A stretch of DNA of 5,718 bases, from assembly GCA_000715605.1 (NCBI GenBank), contig KL568528.1, positions 103,892-109,609 on the forward strand. The letters are read 5' to 3'. The notes beneath the pieces are model-generated. The model worked only from the letters and a program-made list of their open reading frames with translations. It did not search any database and was not told the DNA's origin. Below are positions 1 through 5,718 of the stretch, piece after piece (within the stretch, counting starts at the first letter, position 1; every line of letters starts with the position of its first letter). This stretch comes from Streptomyces speibonae (GTDB taxonomy: Bacteria > Actinomycetota > Actinomycetes > Streptomycetales > Streptomycetaceae). The translations under genes and the position numbers were made by a program.

Positions 1-1265
1 GGGCCGCCGTCACCGCGGCCGACCAGGTCGGCAGGGTCGAGTCGCGCGGCTGGGACGTCACCCTCAAGGAAAAGATCAGCCTCCCCTCTCCGGCCGTCTC
101 CCACCCGGGTTTCAACATCGGTTTCACCCCGGGCGACGCCGCGGGGGCGTTCAAATCCGCCAAGCTCGTCGAGACCGGCACGCCGTACGACAAGCCGGCC
201 GAGGTCCGGCACGCCGCCGAGGCCCTCGCCGACGACGTCACCTCCTCCTTCGCCGAGTTGGAGGTCTCCGTGCACGGCAACCCGGAACTGCGGCCCGGGG
301 TGCCCGTGGCCCTCGCCAATGTCGGGCACCCCTTCGAGGGCAAGTACACCGTCACCTCCGTCCGTCATGTCTTCGCCGCCGGCAAGCACTACGAGTCCTG
401 GGTGACGGTCAGCGGACGGCAGTGGCGCTCCCTGTACGGGCTGGCGTCGGGCGGCAGCGCGGACGCCAGTGCGCCCCGGTTGCCCAGCGTGGCCAACGCG
501 ATCGTCACCGACGTCCAGGTCAAGGACCGCCTCAAGCGGGGGTGGGTCAAGCTCCAGTTCCCGTGGCTGGACGACGACTACGTCAGTGACTGGGTGCGGA
601 CCGTGCAGCTCGGCGGGAAGAACGGCGGCAGCATCTTCCCCTACGACGTCGGCGACGAGGTGCTGGTCGGCTTCGACCGGGGCGCACTGGACCATCCGTT
701 CGTGATCGGCGGGCTCTACAACGGCCGGGACATTCCCACCGACACCAAGAAGGAGCCCCTGCACGACGGGCTGCGCAAGCAGGCGGTCCGGCACACCCTG
801 TCCGACCGCCAGGGCAACCGTGTCGACCTGCTGAGCCAGCAGACCGGCGGGCGCACGCAGGGCGTACGGATCGCCAGCGGCGACGACAAGCTGACCATCC
901 ACCTCGACCGGACCAAGACCGAGATCACCGTCGACAGCGAGGGGACGGTCAGCATCAAGGGCGGCCGCTCGGTGGACATCGAGGCGGGCACCGACCTGAC
1001 CCTGAGCGCGCGGCGCAACCTCACCATCAAGAGCGGCGGCCTCCTCAACATCGAGGGCCGCAGCCTCGTCAACGTCAAGTCGCCGACCGGCGCCGTCACG
1101 CTCGACGCGATGGGAGCGCTCAACTTCAAGGCGCTGGGCGCCACCACGATCGACTCCACCGGCACCATCCAGCTCAACTCCGTCGCCAACGTGGGCATCC
1201 GCGCCGCCACGCTCGTGCTCCAGGGCGTGGTCATGGTCAACAACAAGCCCTACCCGATCCCGTGA
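1..1265 (+). CDS. cis8: VgrG/gp27-gp5-like spike protein of a contractile injection system (3' part)
   Basis: Central spike of the baseplate, a trimer that caps the inner tube and pierces the membrane on contraction. The frame is open from the first full codon (base 3), so the gene starts left of the window and only its last 420 residues are seen; a TTG at 258 is internal. Counting from base 3, residues 1-165 look like the end of a gp27/late-control-D domain (FEGKYTVTSVRHVF, then ESWVTVSGRQW). Residues about 167-240 are a gp5-type OB fold (phage baseplate V family), with KVxDRLKRGWVKLQFPWLD-like spacing and VGDEVLVGFDRG...PFVIGGLYNG. Residues about 308-410 alternate short hydrophobic strands with G/S/N turns about every 8 residues (TVSIKGG, VDIEAGTDLTLSA, LTIKSGGLLNIEG), as in the triple-stranded beta-helix needle. 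It ends in VMVNNKPYPIP without a visible PAAR or effector domain. Family call is firm; the cis8 name rests on neighbours. Confidence 0.93.
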   Translation, partial: AAVTAADQVGRVESRGWDVTLKEKISLPSPAVSHPGFNIGFTPGDAAGAFKSAKLVETGTPYDKPAEVRHAAEALADDVTSSFAELEVSVHGNPELRPGVPVALANVGHPFEGKYTVTSVRHVFAAGKHYESWVTVSGRQWRSLYGLASGGSADASAPRLPSVANAIVTDVQVKDRLKRGWVKLQFPWLDDDYVSDWVRTVQLGGKNGGSIFPYDVGDEVLVGFDRGALDHPFVIGGLYNGRDIPTDTKKEPLHDGLRKQAVRHTLSDRQGNRVDLLSQQTGGRTQGVRIASGDDKLTIHLDRTKTEITVDSEGTVSIKGGRSVDIEAGTDLTLSARRNLTIKSGGLLNIEGRSLVNVKSPTGAVTLDAMGALNFKALGATTIDSTGTIQLNSVANVGIRAATLVLQGVVMVNNKPYPIP

Positions 1266-1319
1266 CGGCGACAGCGAGGACGACCGCGACCGTGACGCAC
1301 ACGAGGCGTACGACTCCCC

Positions 1320-1344
1320 GGAAGGAACAGGTGATCACCTGATG
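1320..1344 (+). promoter_or_regulatory. Translation start region of the gp25-like gene with a 14-base palindrome
   Basis: A strong purine stretch, GGAAGGA (1320-1326), lies 15 bases before the ATG at 1342, which is too far for a normal Shine-Dalgarno site. Between them sits a perfect palindrome, CAGGTGATCACCTG (1328-1341), ending at the base before the ATG. Its left arm holds a second, weaker candidate site, AGGTG (1329-1333), 8 bases from the ATG. In RNA the palindrome could fold as a 5-base-pair stem with a GATC loop. This would hide AGGTG and might bring GGAAGGA closer in space to the start. The palindrome is directly visible; any control function is inference. Confidence 0.45.
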
Positions 1345-1830
1345 GCCGAACAGTTCGTCGGCTCCGGCTGGGCCTTCCCCCTGCGCATCGGACCCACCGG
1401 AGGCATCGCCCTGGTCAGCGGCGAGCGGGAGATCGAGGAGGCCATCCGGCTGGTCCTCGCCACCGCGCCGGGGGAGCGGCCGATGCGCCCCGAGTTCGGC
1501 TGCGCCATCCACGACCTCGTCTTCGCCCCGGTCAACGAGCAGACCGCCGGCCGCATCCAGTACGAGGTCCACGCCAGCCTGGACCGCTGGGAGCCGCGCA
1601 TCGAGGTGCAGGACGTCTCGGTCACCGCCGGCACCGACCAGAGCGTCCTCTACATCGACGTGCGCTACTCCATCCGCGGGACCAACAACCCCCGCAGCCT
1701 CGTGTTCCCGTTCTACGTCATTCCGTCCCACGACGAGCCGGGCGCGTCAGGCGCCTCCGACGGCTCCGCCGGCCCAGGCCTCCTCCCGGACCGCCCGGGC
1801 CTCCCCGGCTCTCCTGAAAGCGACCGCTGA
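1342..1830 (+). CDS. cis9: gp25-like baseplate wedge protein (GPW/gp25 family)
   Basis: Structural protein of the CIS baseplate. In T4, gp25 joins the wedge to the first sheath ring and seeds sheath assembly. The 162-residue product has the family pattern: a hydrophobic start (GWAFPLRI), the helix ERE-IEEAIRLVLATAPGERPMRPEFGC (residues 28-54), the conserved EPR motif (WEPRIEV, residues 83-89), and a final strand pair ending RSLVFPFYVIP at 127. Residues 129-162 form a Gly/Pro/Ser/Asp-rich tail beyond the usual fold. The ATG at 1342 is the only sensible start: the next Met, residue 48, lies inside the conserved core. It follows the spike gene after 76 bases and shares one base with the next gene (TGATG), as in afp8-afp9 order. 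No signal peptide or membrane segment, so it is cytoplasmic. The cis9 name is by family and position. Confidence 0.93.
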   Translation: MAEQFVGSGWAFPLRIGPTGGIALVSGEREIEEAIRLVLATAPGERPMRPEFGCAIHDLVFAPVNEQTAGRIQYEVHASLDRWEPRIEVQDVSVTAGTDQSVLYIDVRYSIRGTNNPRSLVFPFYVIPSHDEPGASGASDGSAGPGLLPDRPGLPGSPESDR

Positions 1831-3788
1831 TGTCCCTGCCCTCCCCGAACCTCGACGACCGGCGCTTCCAGCAGTTCGTCGACGATGCCAAGCGTTACAT
1901 CCAGCAGCGCGCCCCGGAGTGGACCGACCACAACGTCTCCGACCCCGGCATCACCCTGATCGAGACGGTCGCCCACATGGCCGACCAGATCGTCTACCGG
2001 CTCAACCGGGTTCCCGAGAAGAACCATCTCGCCTTCCTCGATCTGGTGGGCATCTCCCTGTTCCCGCCCTCCGCCGCGCGCACCGACGTCACCTTCTGGC
2101 TGTCCGCGCCGCAGGAGGAGCCGATCCTCGTACCGGTCGGCACCGAGGTCGCCACCCTGCGCACCGAACGGGAGGAGGCGGTGATCTTCGCGACCGAACG
2201 CGACCTGACCGTCGTCCCGAGCTCGCTGCGCCGTCTGGCGGTGCAGCGCCAGGGCGAGGCCGTCACCGACCAGACCACGGAGCTGACCGAGGGCAAGGAC
2301 CTCATGTGCTTCGCCGAGGCGCCCTCGCCCGGTGACTGCATGCTCATCGGCCTCAGCGCCGCCGTTCCGCACTGCGCCCTCGCCCTGGAACTCGACAGCC
2401 GCGTCGACGGTGTCGGTGTCGACCCGCGCCAGCCCCCGCTGGTCTGGGAGGCGTGGACGGCGGACGGCTGGCAGCCCTGCGAGGTCGACCGCGACGGCAC
2501 CGGCGGTCTCAACCGGCCCGGCGACATCGTCCTGCACGTTCCGGGCGGCCACGTCCTGTCCCGCAACGGCGGCCACGAGGCCGGCTGGCTGCGCTGCCGC
2601 GTCACCGACCCGCTGCCCGGCCAGCCCTTCTACACCACCTCGCCCACCGTCCGCCGGGCCGAGGCCTACACCATCGGCGGCACCACGCGGGCGGTGCACG
2701 CCGAGGCCGTGTACGACGAGACGCTCGGCGAGTCCACCGGCCTGCCCGGCCAGCGGGTCCGCCTCACCCACACCCCGGTCGTGGGCGACGACCCGCCGGT
2801 CCTGCTGCAGACCGCCGGGTTCGACGGCTGGGAGGACTGGACGGTCGTCACCGACTTCGCCGCCTCCGCCCCGGACGACCGGCACATCGTCCTGGACGCC
2901 ACCACCGGCGACATCAGCTTCGGCCCCTCCGTGCGTGAACCCGACGGGAGTCTGCGCCAGTACGGTGCCGTTCCCCCCAAGGGCGCCGTCATCCGCGCGA
3001 GCCGCTACCGCACCGGCGGGGGCAAGGCCGGCAACGTGGCCCGCGGTGCGATCCAGGTGATGCGCAGCTCCATCCCGTTCGTGGCCGAGGTCGTCAACCG
3101 CGAGGCCGCCCGCGGCGGGGTCGACGGCGAGACCGTCGAGGAGGCCAAGGTCCGGGCGCCCGTCTCCCTGCGCGCGCAGGAACGCGCCGTGACCCTGCGC
3201 GACTACGAGGAACTCGCCCGCCGGGCCGCGCCGGAGACCGCCCGCATCACCTGCCTGGAAGGGGAGGAGGGCGAGCACGGGGCCTACGCGGTGCGTGTCC
3301 TCGTCGTCCCCCAGGCCGTCCCCGACCCCGGTGGCCGGCTCCGCTTCGAGCAGCTCGTCCCCGGCGACGACCTGCTGGCGCGCATCACCCGGTACCTCGA
3401 CGAGCGCCGTCTCATCGGCACCCGGCTCGCCGTCGGTCCGCCCTACTACCAGGGCGTCACCGTCGTCGCCACCCTGCACGCCTTCCGCGGCGTCGACACC
3501 GACCGGGTCCGGCGCCAGGCCCATGACGCGCTCTACGAGTATCTCGACCCGCTGACCGGCGGCGCGGACGGCAAGGGCTGGCCCTTCGGCCGCCCGGTCC
3601 AGTCCGGCGAGATGTTCGCGGTGCTGCAACGCGTCCCGGGCGTGGAACTCGTCGACGAGGTGATCCTGCACGCCGCCGACCCCCTGACCGGCAAGCGCGG
3701 TGAGGCGACCGACCGGATCGACCTCGCGGCGCCGTCGCTGGTCTTCTCCTTCGACCACCGGGTCCGCGTGATCGGAGACGCGACATGA
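1830..3788 (+). CDS. cis11: gp6/baseplate-J-like baseplate wedge protein
   Basis: Large wedge protein that, with the gp7-like partner, forms the baseplate ring around the spike. The 652-residue product matches the 'putative baseplate assembly protein' group of CIS. Residues 29-80 hold the typical PEWTDHNVSDPGITLIE and the helix AHMADQIVYRLNRVPEKN. Residues 85-390 are a long beta-rich insert. YRTGGGKAGNV (393-403) and GGVDGETVEEAKVRAP (429-444), then VTLRDYEELA (454-463), mark the baseplate-J core, and PFGRPVQSGEMFAVLQRVPGVELVDEV (585-611) is the usual C-terminal helix-strand. No signal peptide or transmembrane segment. The ATG overlaps the stop of the gp25-like gene by one base and only a weak GAAAG lies upstream, suggesting coupled translation by terminating ribosomes. 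The family call is firm. In afp-type clusters a PAAR gene lies just before this one; here there is none. Confidence 0.93.
   Translation: MSLPSPNLDDRRFQQFVDDAKRYIQQRAPEWTDHNVSDPGITLIETVAHMADQIVYRLNRVPEKNHLAFLDLVGISLFPPSAARTDVTFWLSAPQEEPILVPVGTEVATLRTEREEAVIFATERDLTVVPSSLRRLAVQRQGEAVTDQTTELTEGKDLMCFAEAPSPGDCMLIGLSAAVPHCALALELDSRVDGVGVDPRQPPLVWEAWTADGWQPCEVDRDGTGGLNRPGDIVLHVPGGHVLSRNGGHEAGWLRCRVTDPLPGQPFYTTSPTVRRAEAYTIGGTTRAVHAEAVYDETLGESTGLPGQRVRLTHTPVVGDDPPVLLQTAGFDGWEDWTVVTDFAASAPDDRHIVLDATTGDISFGPSVREPDGSLRQYGAVPPKGAVIRASRYRTGGGKAGNVARGAIQVMRSSIPFVAEVVNREAARGGVDGETVEEAKVRAPVSLRAQERAVTLRDYEELARRAAPETARITCLEGEEGEHGAYAVRVLVVPQAVPDPGGRLRFEQLVPGDDLLARITRYLDERRLIGTRLAVGPPYYQGVTVVATLHAFRGVDTDRVRRQAHDALYEYLDPLTGGADGKGWPFGRPVQSGEMFAVLQRVPGVELVDEVILHAADPLTGKRGEATDRIDLAAPSLVFSFDHRVRVIGDAT
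3774..3788 (+). promoter_or_regulatory. Ribosome binding site and ATGA overlap, cis11/cis12 junction
   Basis: GGAGA (3774-3778) lies about 7 bases before the ATG at 3785, within the end of the upstream gene. The ATGA at 3785-3788 joins the start of the gp7-like gene to the TGA of the gp6-like gene. This fixes the start and indicates coupled translation of the two wedge partners. Confidence 0.7.
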
Positions 3789-4351
3789 CCGGCAGGCGGG
3801 GCTCCGTCGACGGCCTCGGCTCCTCCGCCCCCATCGGAGCGATGCTCCCGTCCGTCTTCGCCGAGGACGAGCTCGCCCAGCGCTTCGTCGCCGGGCTCGA
3901 CGACGTCTTCGCGCCCATCCTCAACGTGCTCGACTGCGTCCACGTCTACTTCGACCCGGCGCTCACGCCCCCGGACTTCGCCCAGTGGCTCGGCACCTGG
4001 GTCGGCGCCGAGACCGACGGCAGCGAGCCGGAGGCCCGGCTGCGCGCGGCGGTGGCCGCCGCCGCCCGGCTGCACCGCGTCCGGGGCACCCGGCGCGGGC
4101 TGTCCGAGGCGGTGCGGCTGGCGTTCGGCGTAGAACCGGAGATCACCGAGAGCGGCGGTGCCGACTGGGACGCCCGTCCTCTCGGCCGGTTCCCGGGTGA
4201 GCCCCGCCCGCGGCTCCACGTCACCCTGCGGCTGCCCCGCCCCACCAAGGCCGACGAGTTCCGCCTGGACTCCCTCGTCGCCGCGGCCCGACCCGCCCAC
4301 ATGCCCTACACGGTCGAAGTGACCACCGCTGAGAGGACCTCGGAGAGATGA
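3785..4351 (+). CDS. cis12: gp7/P2-tail-protein-I-like baseplate wedge protein
   Basis: Second wedge component, expected to pair with the gp6-like protein encoded just upstream. The 188-residue product matches the phage tail protein I family. Residues 20-74 carry MLPSVFAEDELAQRFVAGLD, then LDCVHVYFDPALTPPDFAQWLGTWVG. Residues 86-115 carry RLRAAVAAAARLHRVRGTRRGLSEAVRL, the 'LHRxRGTxxGL' stretch typical of the group. Residues 144-176 form a final strand-helix-strand (LHVTLRLP...PAHMPYTVEV). The first 15 residues look flexible. It is far shorter than the roughly 900-residue Afp12/Pvc12 proteins as I recall them, so it is a minimal wedge protein holding only the core. It shares ATGA with both flanking genes. 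No export signal. The family call is firm; cis12 is assigned by order. Confidence 0.9.
   Translation: MTGRRGSVDGLGSSAPIGAMLPSVFAEDELAQRFVAGLDDVFAPILNVLDCVHVYFDPALTPPDFAQWLGTWVGAETDGSEPEARLRAAVAAAARLHRVRGTRRGLSEAVRLAFGVEPEITESGGADWDARPLGRFPGEPRPRLHVTLRLPRPTKADEFRLDSLVAAARPAHMPYTVEVTTAERTSER
4331..4351 (+). promoter_or_regulatory. Ribosome binding site and ATGA overlap, cis12/membrane protein junction
   Basis: GAGAGGA (4331-4337) lies 10 bases before the ATG at 4348. A second purine run, GGAGAG (4342-4347), touches the ATG and is too close to act as the site. ATGA at 4348-4351 overlaps the stop of the gp7-like gene. The tight link places the membrane protein in the baseplate operon, not in an unrelated neighbouring unit. 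Confidence 0.65.
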
Positions 4352-5628
4352 CCACGCAAAACTGCGCCGATTGCGGTACCCCCGCGGAACCGGGGCAGTC
4401 GTTCTGCGATGCGTGCGGTGCCGTGCTCGGCTGGGACCGGGCCGGTCGCCGGGCGGCCACCCGTCCCGCGGCGTCCTCGGCCGCGGCCGCGTCGTCCGAC
4501 GTGTCGGCCTCCTCCGCCCCCGCGGCCACGGCAGGCACCGCGGAGGACGTCTCCGACGACGTCCCGCACCTGCCGCAGCAGCGCCGACCCCACGACGCGG
4601 AACCGCCCTCGGACGCGGTGCCCGCGTCCTCGGAGGCGCGGGAGTCGGAGGAGGACGACACCGACGAGATCCCCCGGATCACCGACGCGGACGAACCCGC
4701 TCCGTCCGGGGCCGGCGACACGGTGTCCGCGTCCGACCGCGCCCGTTCCCTCCTGGTCCCGGTCGCCGAACCCGACGCGCCCGCCGCCGCCCCGCCGCCG
4801 GAGGCCGCGCCCGTGCTGCCCGGCCGGCCCGTCGCCGACCGGCCGCAGGTGCGGACCCCGGGCCCGAACCCGGACACGGGGTTCGGGCCGCCCTGTCCGT
4901 GGTGCTCGACGCCCAACCGTCCCGACCGCCACTACTGCGCCCGCTGTGCGATGCCGCTGAGCGAGGACGGCTCCGACGCGCCCGAGTACCGCCCCTGGTG
5001 GCGCCGTCTGTTCGGCCGACGCCGCAACGAGACGCCGTGGGCCGGTGAACGTCCCCGGCTCCGCCGTGTCTTCGACAGCATCGGCACGTGGATCGGCGCG
5101 GCGGTCGCGCTGACGCTGGTGATCCTGGCCGTCCTGTACGTCCCCGACGGCATCCAGGCCGCCCGCGACCACTTCGCCAAGCGGTCCCCGGTCTCGCCGG
5201 ACGAGGTCTCGGCCTCGCGTTCCTGGGACAAGCACCCGCCGGAACTGCTCGTCGACAAGCTCAACAACACCTGGTGGGGTCCGGGGGTCGAGCTGTCCGG
5301 CCAGGGCGAGTGGGTCGAGGTCGGCTTCAACCAGCCGACCCGCCTGCTGGACCTGGTCATCACCCCGGGTGTCTCCACGAAGGCCAACCAGCTGAAGGAG
5401 TCGGCCCTGCCGCACCGCCTCAAGGCGGTGGTCACCCTTCGCGACGGCAAGACAGTGACCAAGGAGATCGTCCTGGACCAGGGCGCGGGCCCCCAGCGCC
5501 GCGCCTTCCGCGTCGGCGAGGCCGTCAAGGTCCGCTTCACCATCGAGTCGGCCCACGCCGCCGCGAAGGACAAGCAGGTGGCCATCGCGGAAATCGAGTT
5601 CTTCGGCCCCTCCAGCGCGAACACCTGA
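4348..5628 (+). CDS. cisA: Zinc-ribbon, single-pass membrane protein with discoidin-like C-terminal domain; candidate CisA membrane adaptor of the CIS
   Basis: The 426-residue product is built in five parts. An N-terminal zinc ribbon has two CxxC pairs (Cys6/Cys9, Cys20/Cys23). Residues 30-178 are Ala/Pro/Ser-rich and likely disordered, with an acidic patch at 100-116. A second zinc ribbon has Cys183/Cys186 and Cys197/Cys200. A basic, aromatic stretch (RPWWRRLFGRRR, 215-226) precedes one hydrophobic helix at about 244-265. Residues about 285-421 resemble a discoidin/F5-8 type C beta-sandwich: SWDKHPPELLVDKLNNTWW, EWVEVGFNQPTRLLDLVITPG and the closing VAIAEIEFFG. No signal peptide and positive charge before the helix predict N-terminus inside, C-terminus outside. 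Similar Streptomyces proteins are annotated as NADase-type glycan-binding or discoidin proteins. From recall, CisA of the S. coelicolor CIS is a membrane protein needed for membrane interaction; architecture and operon position fit, but identity needs a homology search. Confidence 0.85.
   Translation: MTTQNCADCGTPAEPGQSFCDACGAVLGWDRAGRRAATRPAASSAAAASSDVSASSAPAATAGTAEDVSDDVPHLPQQRRPHDAEPPSDAVPASSEARESEEDDTDEIPRITDADEPAPSGAGDTVSASDRARSLLVPVAEPDAPAAAPPPEAAPVLPGRPVADRPQVRTPGPNPDTGFGPPCPWCSTPNRPDRHYCARCAMPLSEDGSDAPEYRPWWRRLFGRRRNETPWAGERPRLRRVFDSIGTWIGAAVALTLVILAVLYVPDGIQAARDHFAKRSPVSPDEVSASRSWDKHPPELLVDKLNNTWWGPGVELSGQGEWVEVGFNQPTRLLDLVITPGVSTKANQLKESALPHRLKAVVTLRDGKTVTKEIVLDQGAGPQRRAFRVGEAVKVRFTIESAHAAAKDKQVAIAEIEFFGPSSANT
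4861..4889 (+). repeat. Intragenic inverted repeat, 11-base-pair stem with 7-base loop
   Basis: GGCCCGAACCC (4861-4871) and GGGTTCGGGCC (4879-4889) are exact reverse complements, separated by seven bases. It lies inside the membrane protein gene, where it encodes part of the Gly/Pro-rich stretch just before the second zinc ribbon. It is the strongest hairpin I noticed inside a gene here. It is not followed by a T-run. It could slow ribosomes or polymerase, or simply result from GC-rich codon choice. Confidence 0.6.
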
Positions 5629-5683
5629 CCACACCGCCCGCCCGCAACACGCCGCCCACCTGCCCGCACGCCACCGGCGCGGC

Positions 5684-5706
5684 GGGCGGCCCGGGGGTGG
5701 CCGCCC
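5684..5706 (+). terminator. GC-rich stem-loop downstream of the operon, possible terminator
   Basis: GGGCGGCC (5684-5691) and GGCCGCCC (5699-5706) are exact reverse complements around a seven-base loop (CGGGGGT). It begins 55 bases after the last stop codon. No T-run follows, which is common for Streptomyces terminators. The left arm could instead pair with GCCGCCC at 5651-5657, so two folds compete. The rest of 5629-5718 shows no gene I can support. Termination is inferred from position and structure. Confidence 0.5.
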
Positions 5707-5718
5707 CAGGGCCCCGGG

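Noticed and set aside
258..1265. Spike protein starting at the TTG at 258
   Set aside because: The same frame stays open to the left edge of the window and encodes plausible gp27-like sequence, so this codon is an internal leucine.
1266..1341. Possible internal promoter in the only real gap
   Set aside because: No AT-rich -10-like hexamer or recognisable -35 element is visible in these 76 bases.
1237..1731. Minus-strand frame covering the cis8-cis9 gap
   Set aside because: It lies opposite the gp25-like gene and has no domain pattern, so it gives no support for a divergent gene in the gap.
3544..3696. Repeated DPLTG coding motif (about 3547-3561 and 3679-3693) in the gp6-like gene
   Set aside because: It is only five shared residues in different contexts, with no longer repeat around them.
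1713..3758. A 681-codon open frame on the minus strand, opposite the gp6-like gene
   Set aside because: Its product is low-complexity (Gly, Asp, Arg, Val, Ala) with no recognisable domain and mirrors the codon bias of the + strand gene, which has a clear family match.
4306..5634. A 442-codon open frame on the minus strand, opposite the membrane protein gene
   Set aside because: It is Arg/Gly-rich without domains. The + strand frame has ordered zinc ribbons, a membrane helix and a discoidin-like domain.

Overview
The window reads as high-GC actinomycete DNA, almost certainly Streptomyces or a close relative. Third codon positions are nearly all G or C, and genes abut or overlap. The only TTA trinucleotide I noticed on the + strand (1895-1897) is out of frame, so none of the genes here needs the bldA leucyl-tRNA. 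All genes are on the + strand. The many long open frames on the other strand are shadows of GC-biased codon use.

The content is part of a phage-tail-like contractile injection system (CIS) cluster, namely its baseplate and spike section. In order it holds: the 3' part of a VgrG/gp27-gp5-like spike (cis8-like, entering from the left edge to 1265); a gp25-like baseplate protein (cis9-like, 1342-1830); a gp6/baseplate-J-like wedge protein (cis11-like, 1830-3788); a gp7/P2-tail-protein-I-like wedge protein (cis12-like, 3785-4351); and a zinc-ribbon, single-pass membrane protein with a discoidin-like outer domain (4348-5628). The last is the best candidate for CisA, the factor that brings Streptomyces CIS particles to the membrane. 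A GC-rich stem-loop after the last gene (5684-5706) may end the transcript.

The last four genes are joined by TGATG, ATGA and ATGA stop/start overlaps, so they are probably co-translated from one message at matched levels. Only cis8 and cis9 are separated, by 76 bases carrying a perfect 14-base palindrome next to the cis9 start codon. The order matches the afp8-afp9-afp11-afp12 order of extracellular CIS clusters. There is no PAAR tip gene (afp10) between cis9 and cis11, and the place where such clusters carry a tail-fibre gene (afp13) is taken by the membrane protein.

A working picture, partly inferred: the VgrG-like trimer forms the central spike, and gp25-, gp6- and gp7-like proteins build the baseplate wedges that hold the sheath. 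In the Streptomyces cytoplasmic type, particles have no fibres and no export signal, and act from inside the producing cell. The membrane protein would link baseplate and cytoplasmic membrane, with zinc ribbons and a disordered acidic arm inside and a possible glycan-binding domain outside. The sheath, tube, LysM, AAA ATPase and tape-measure genes are not in the window and presumably lie to the left.
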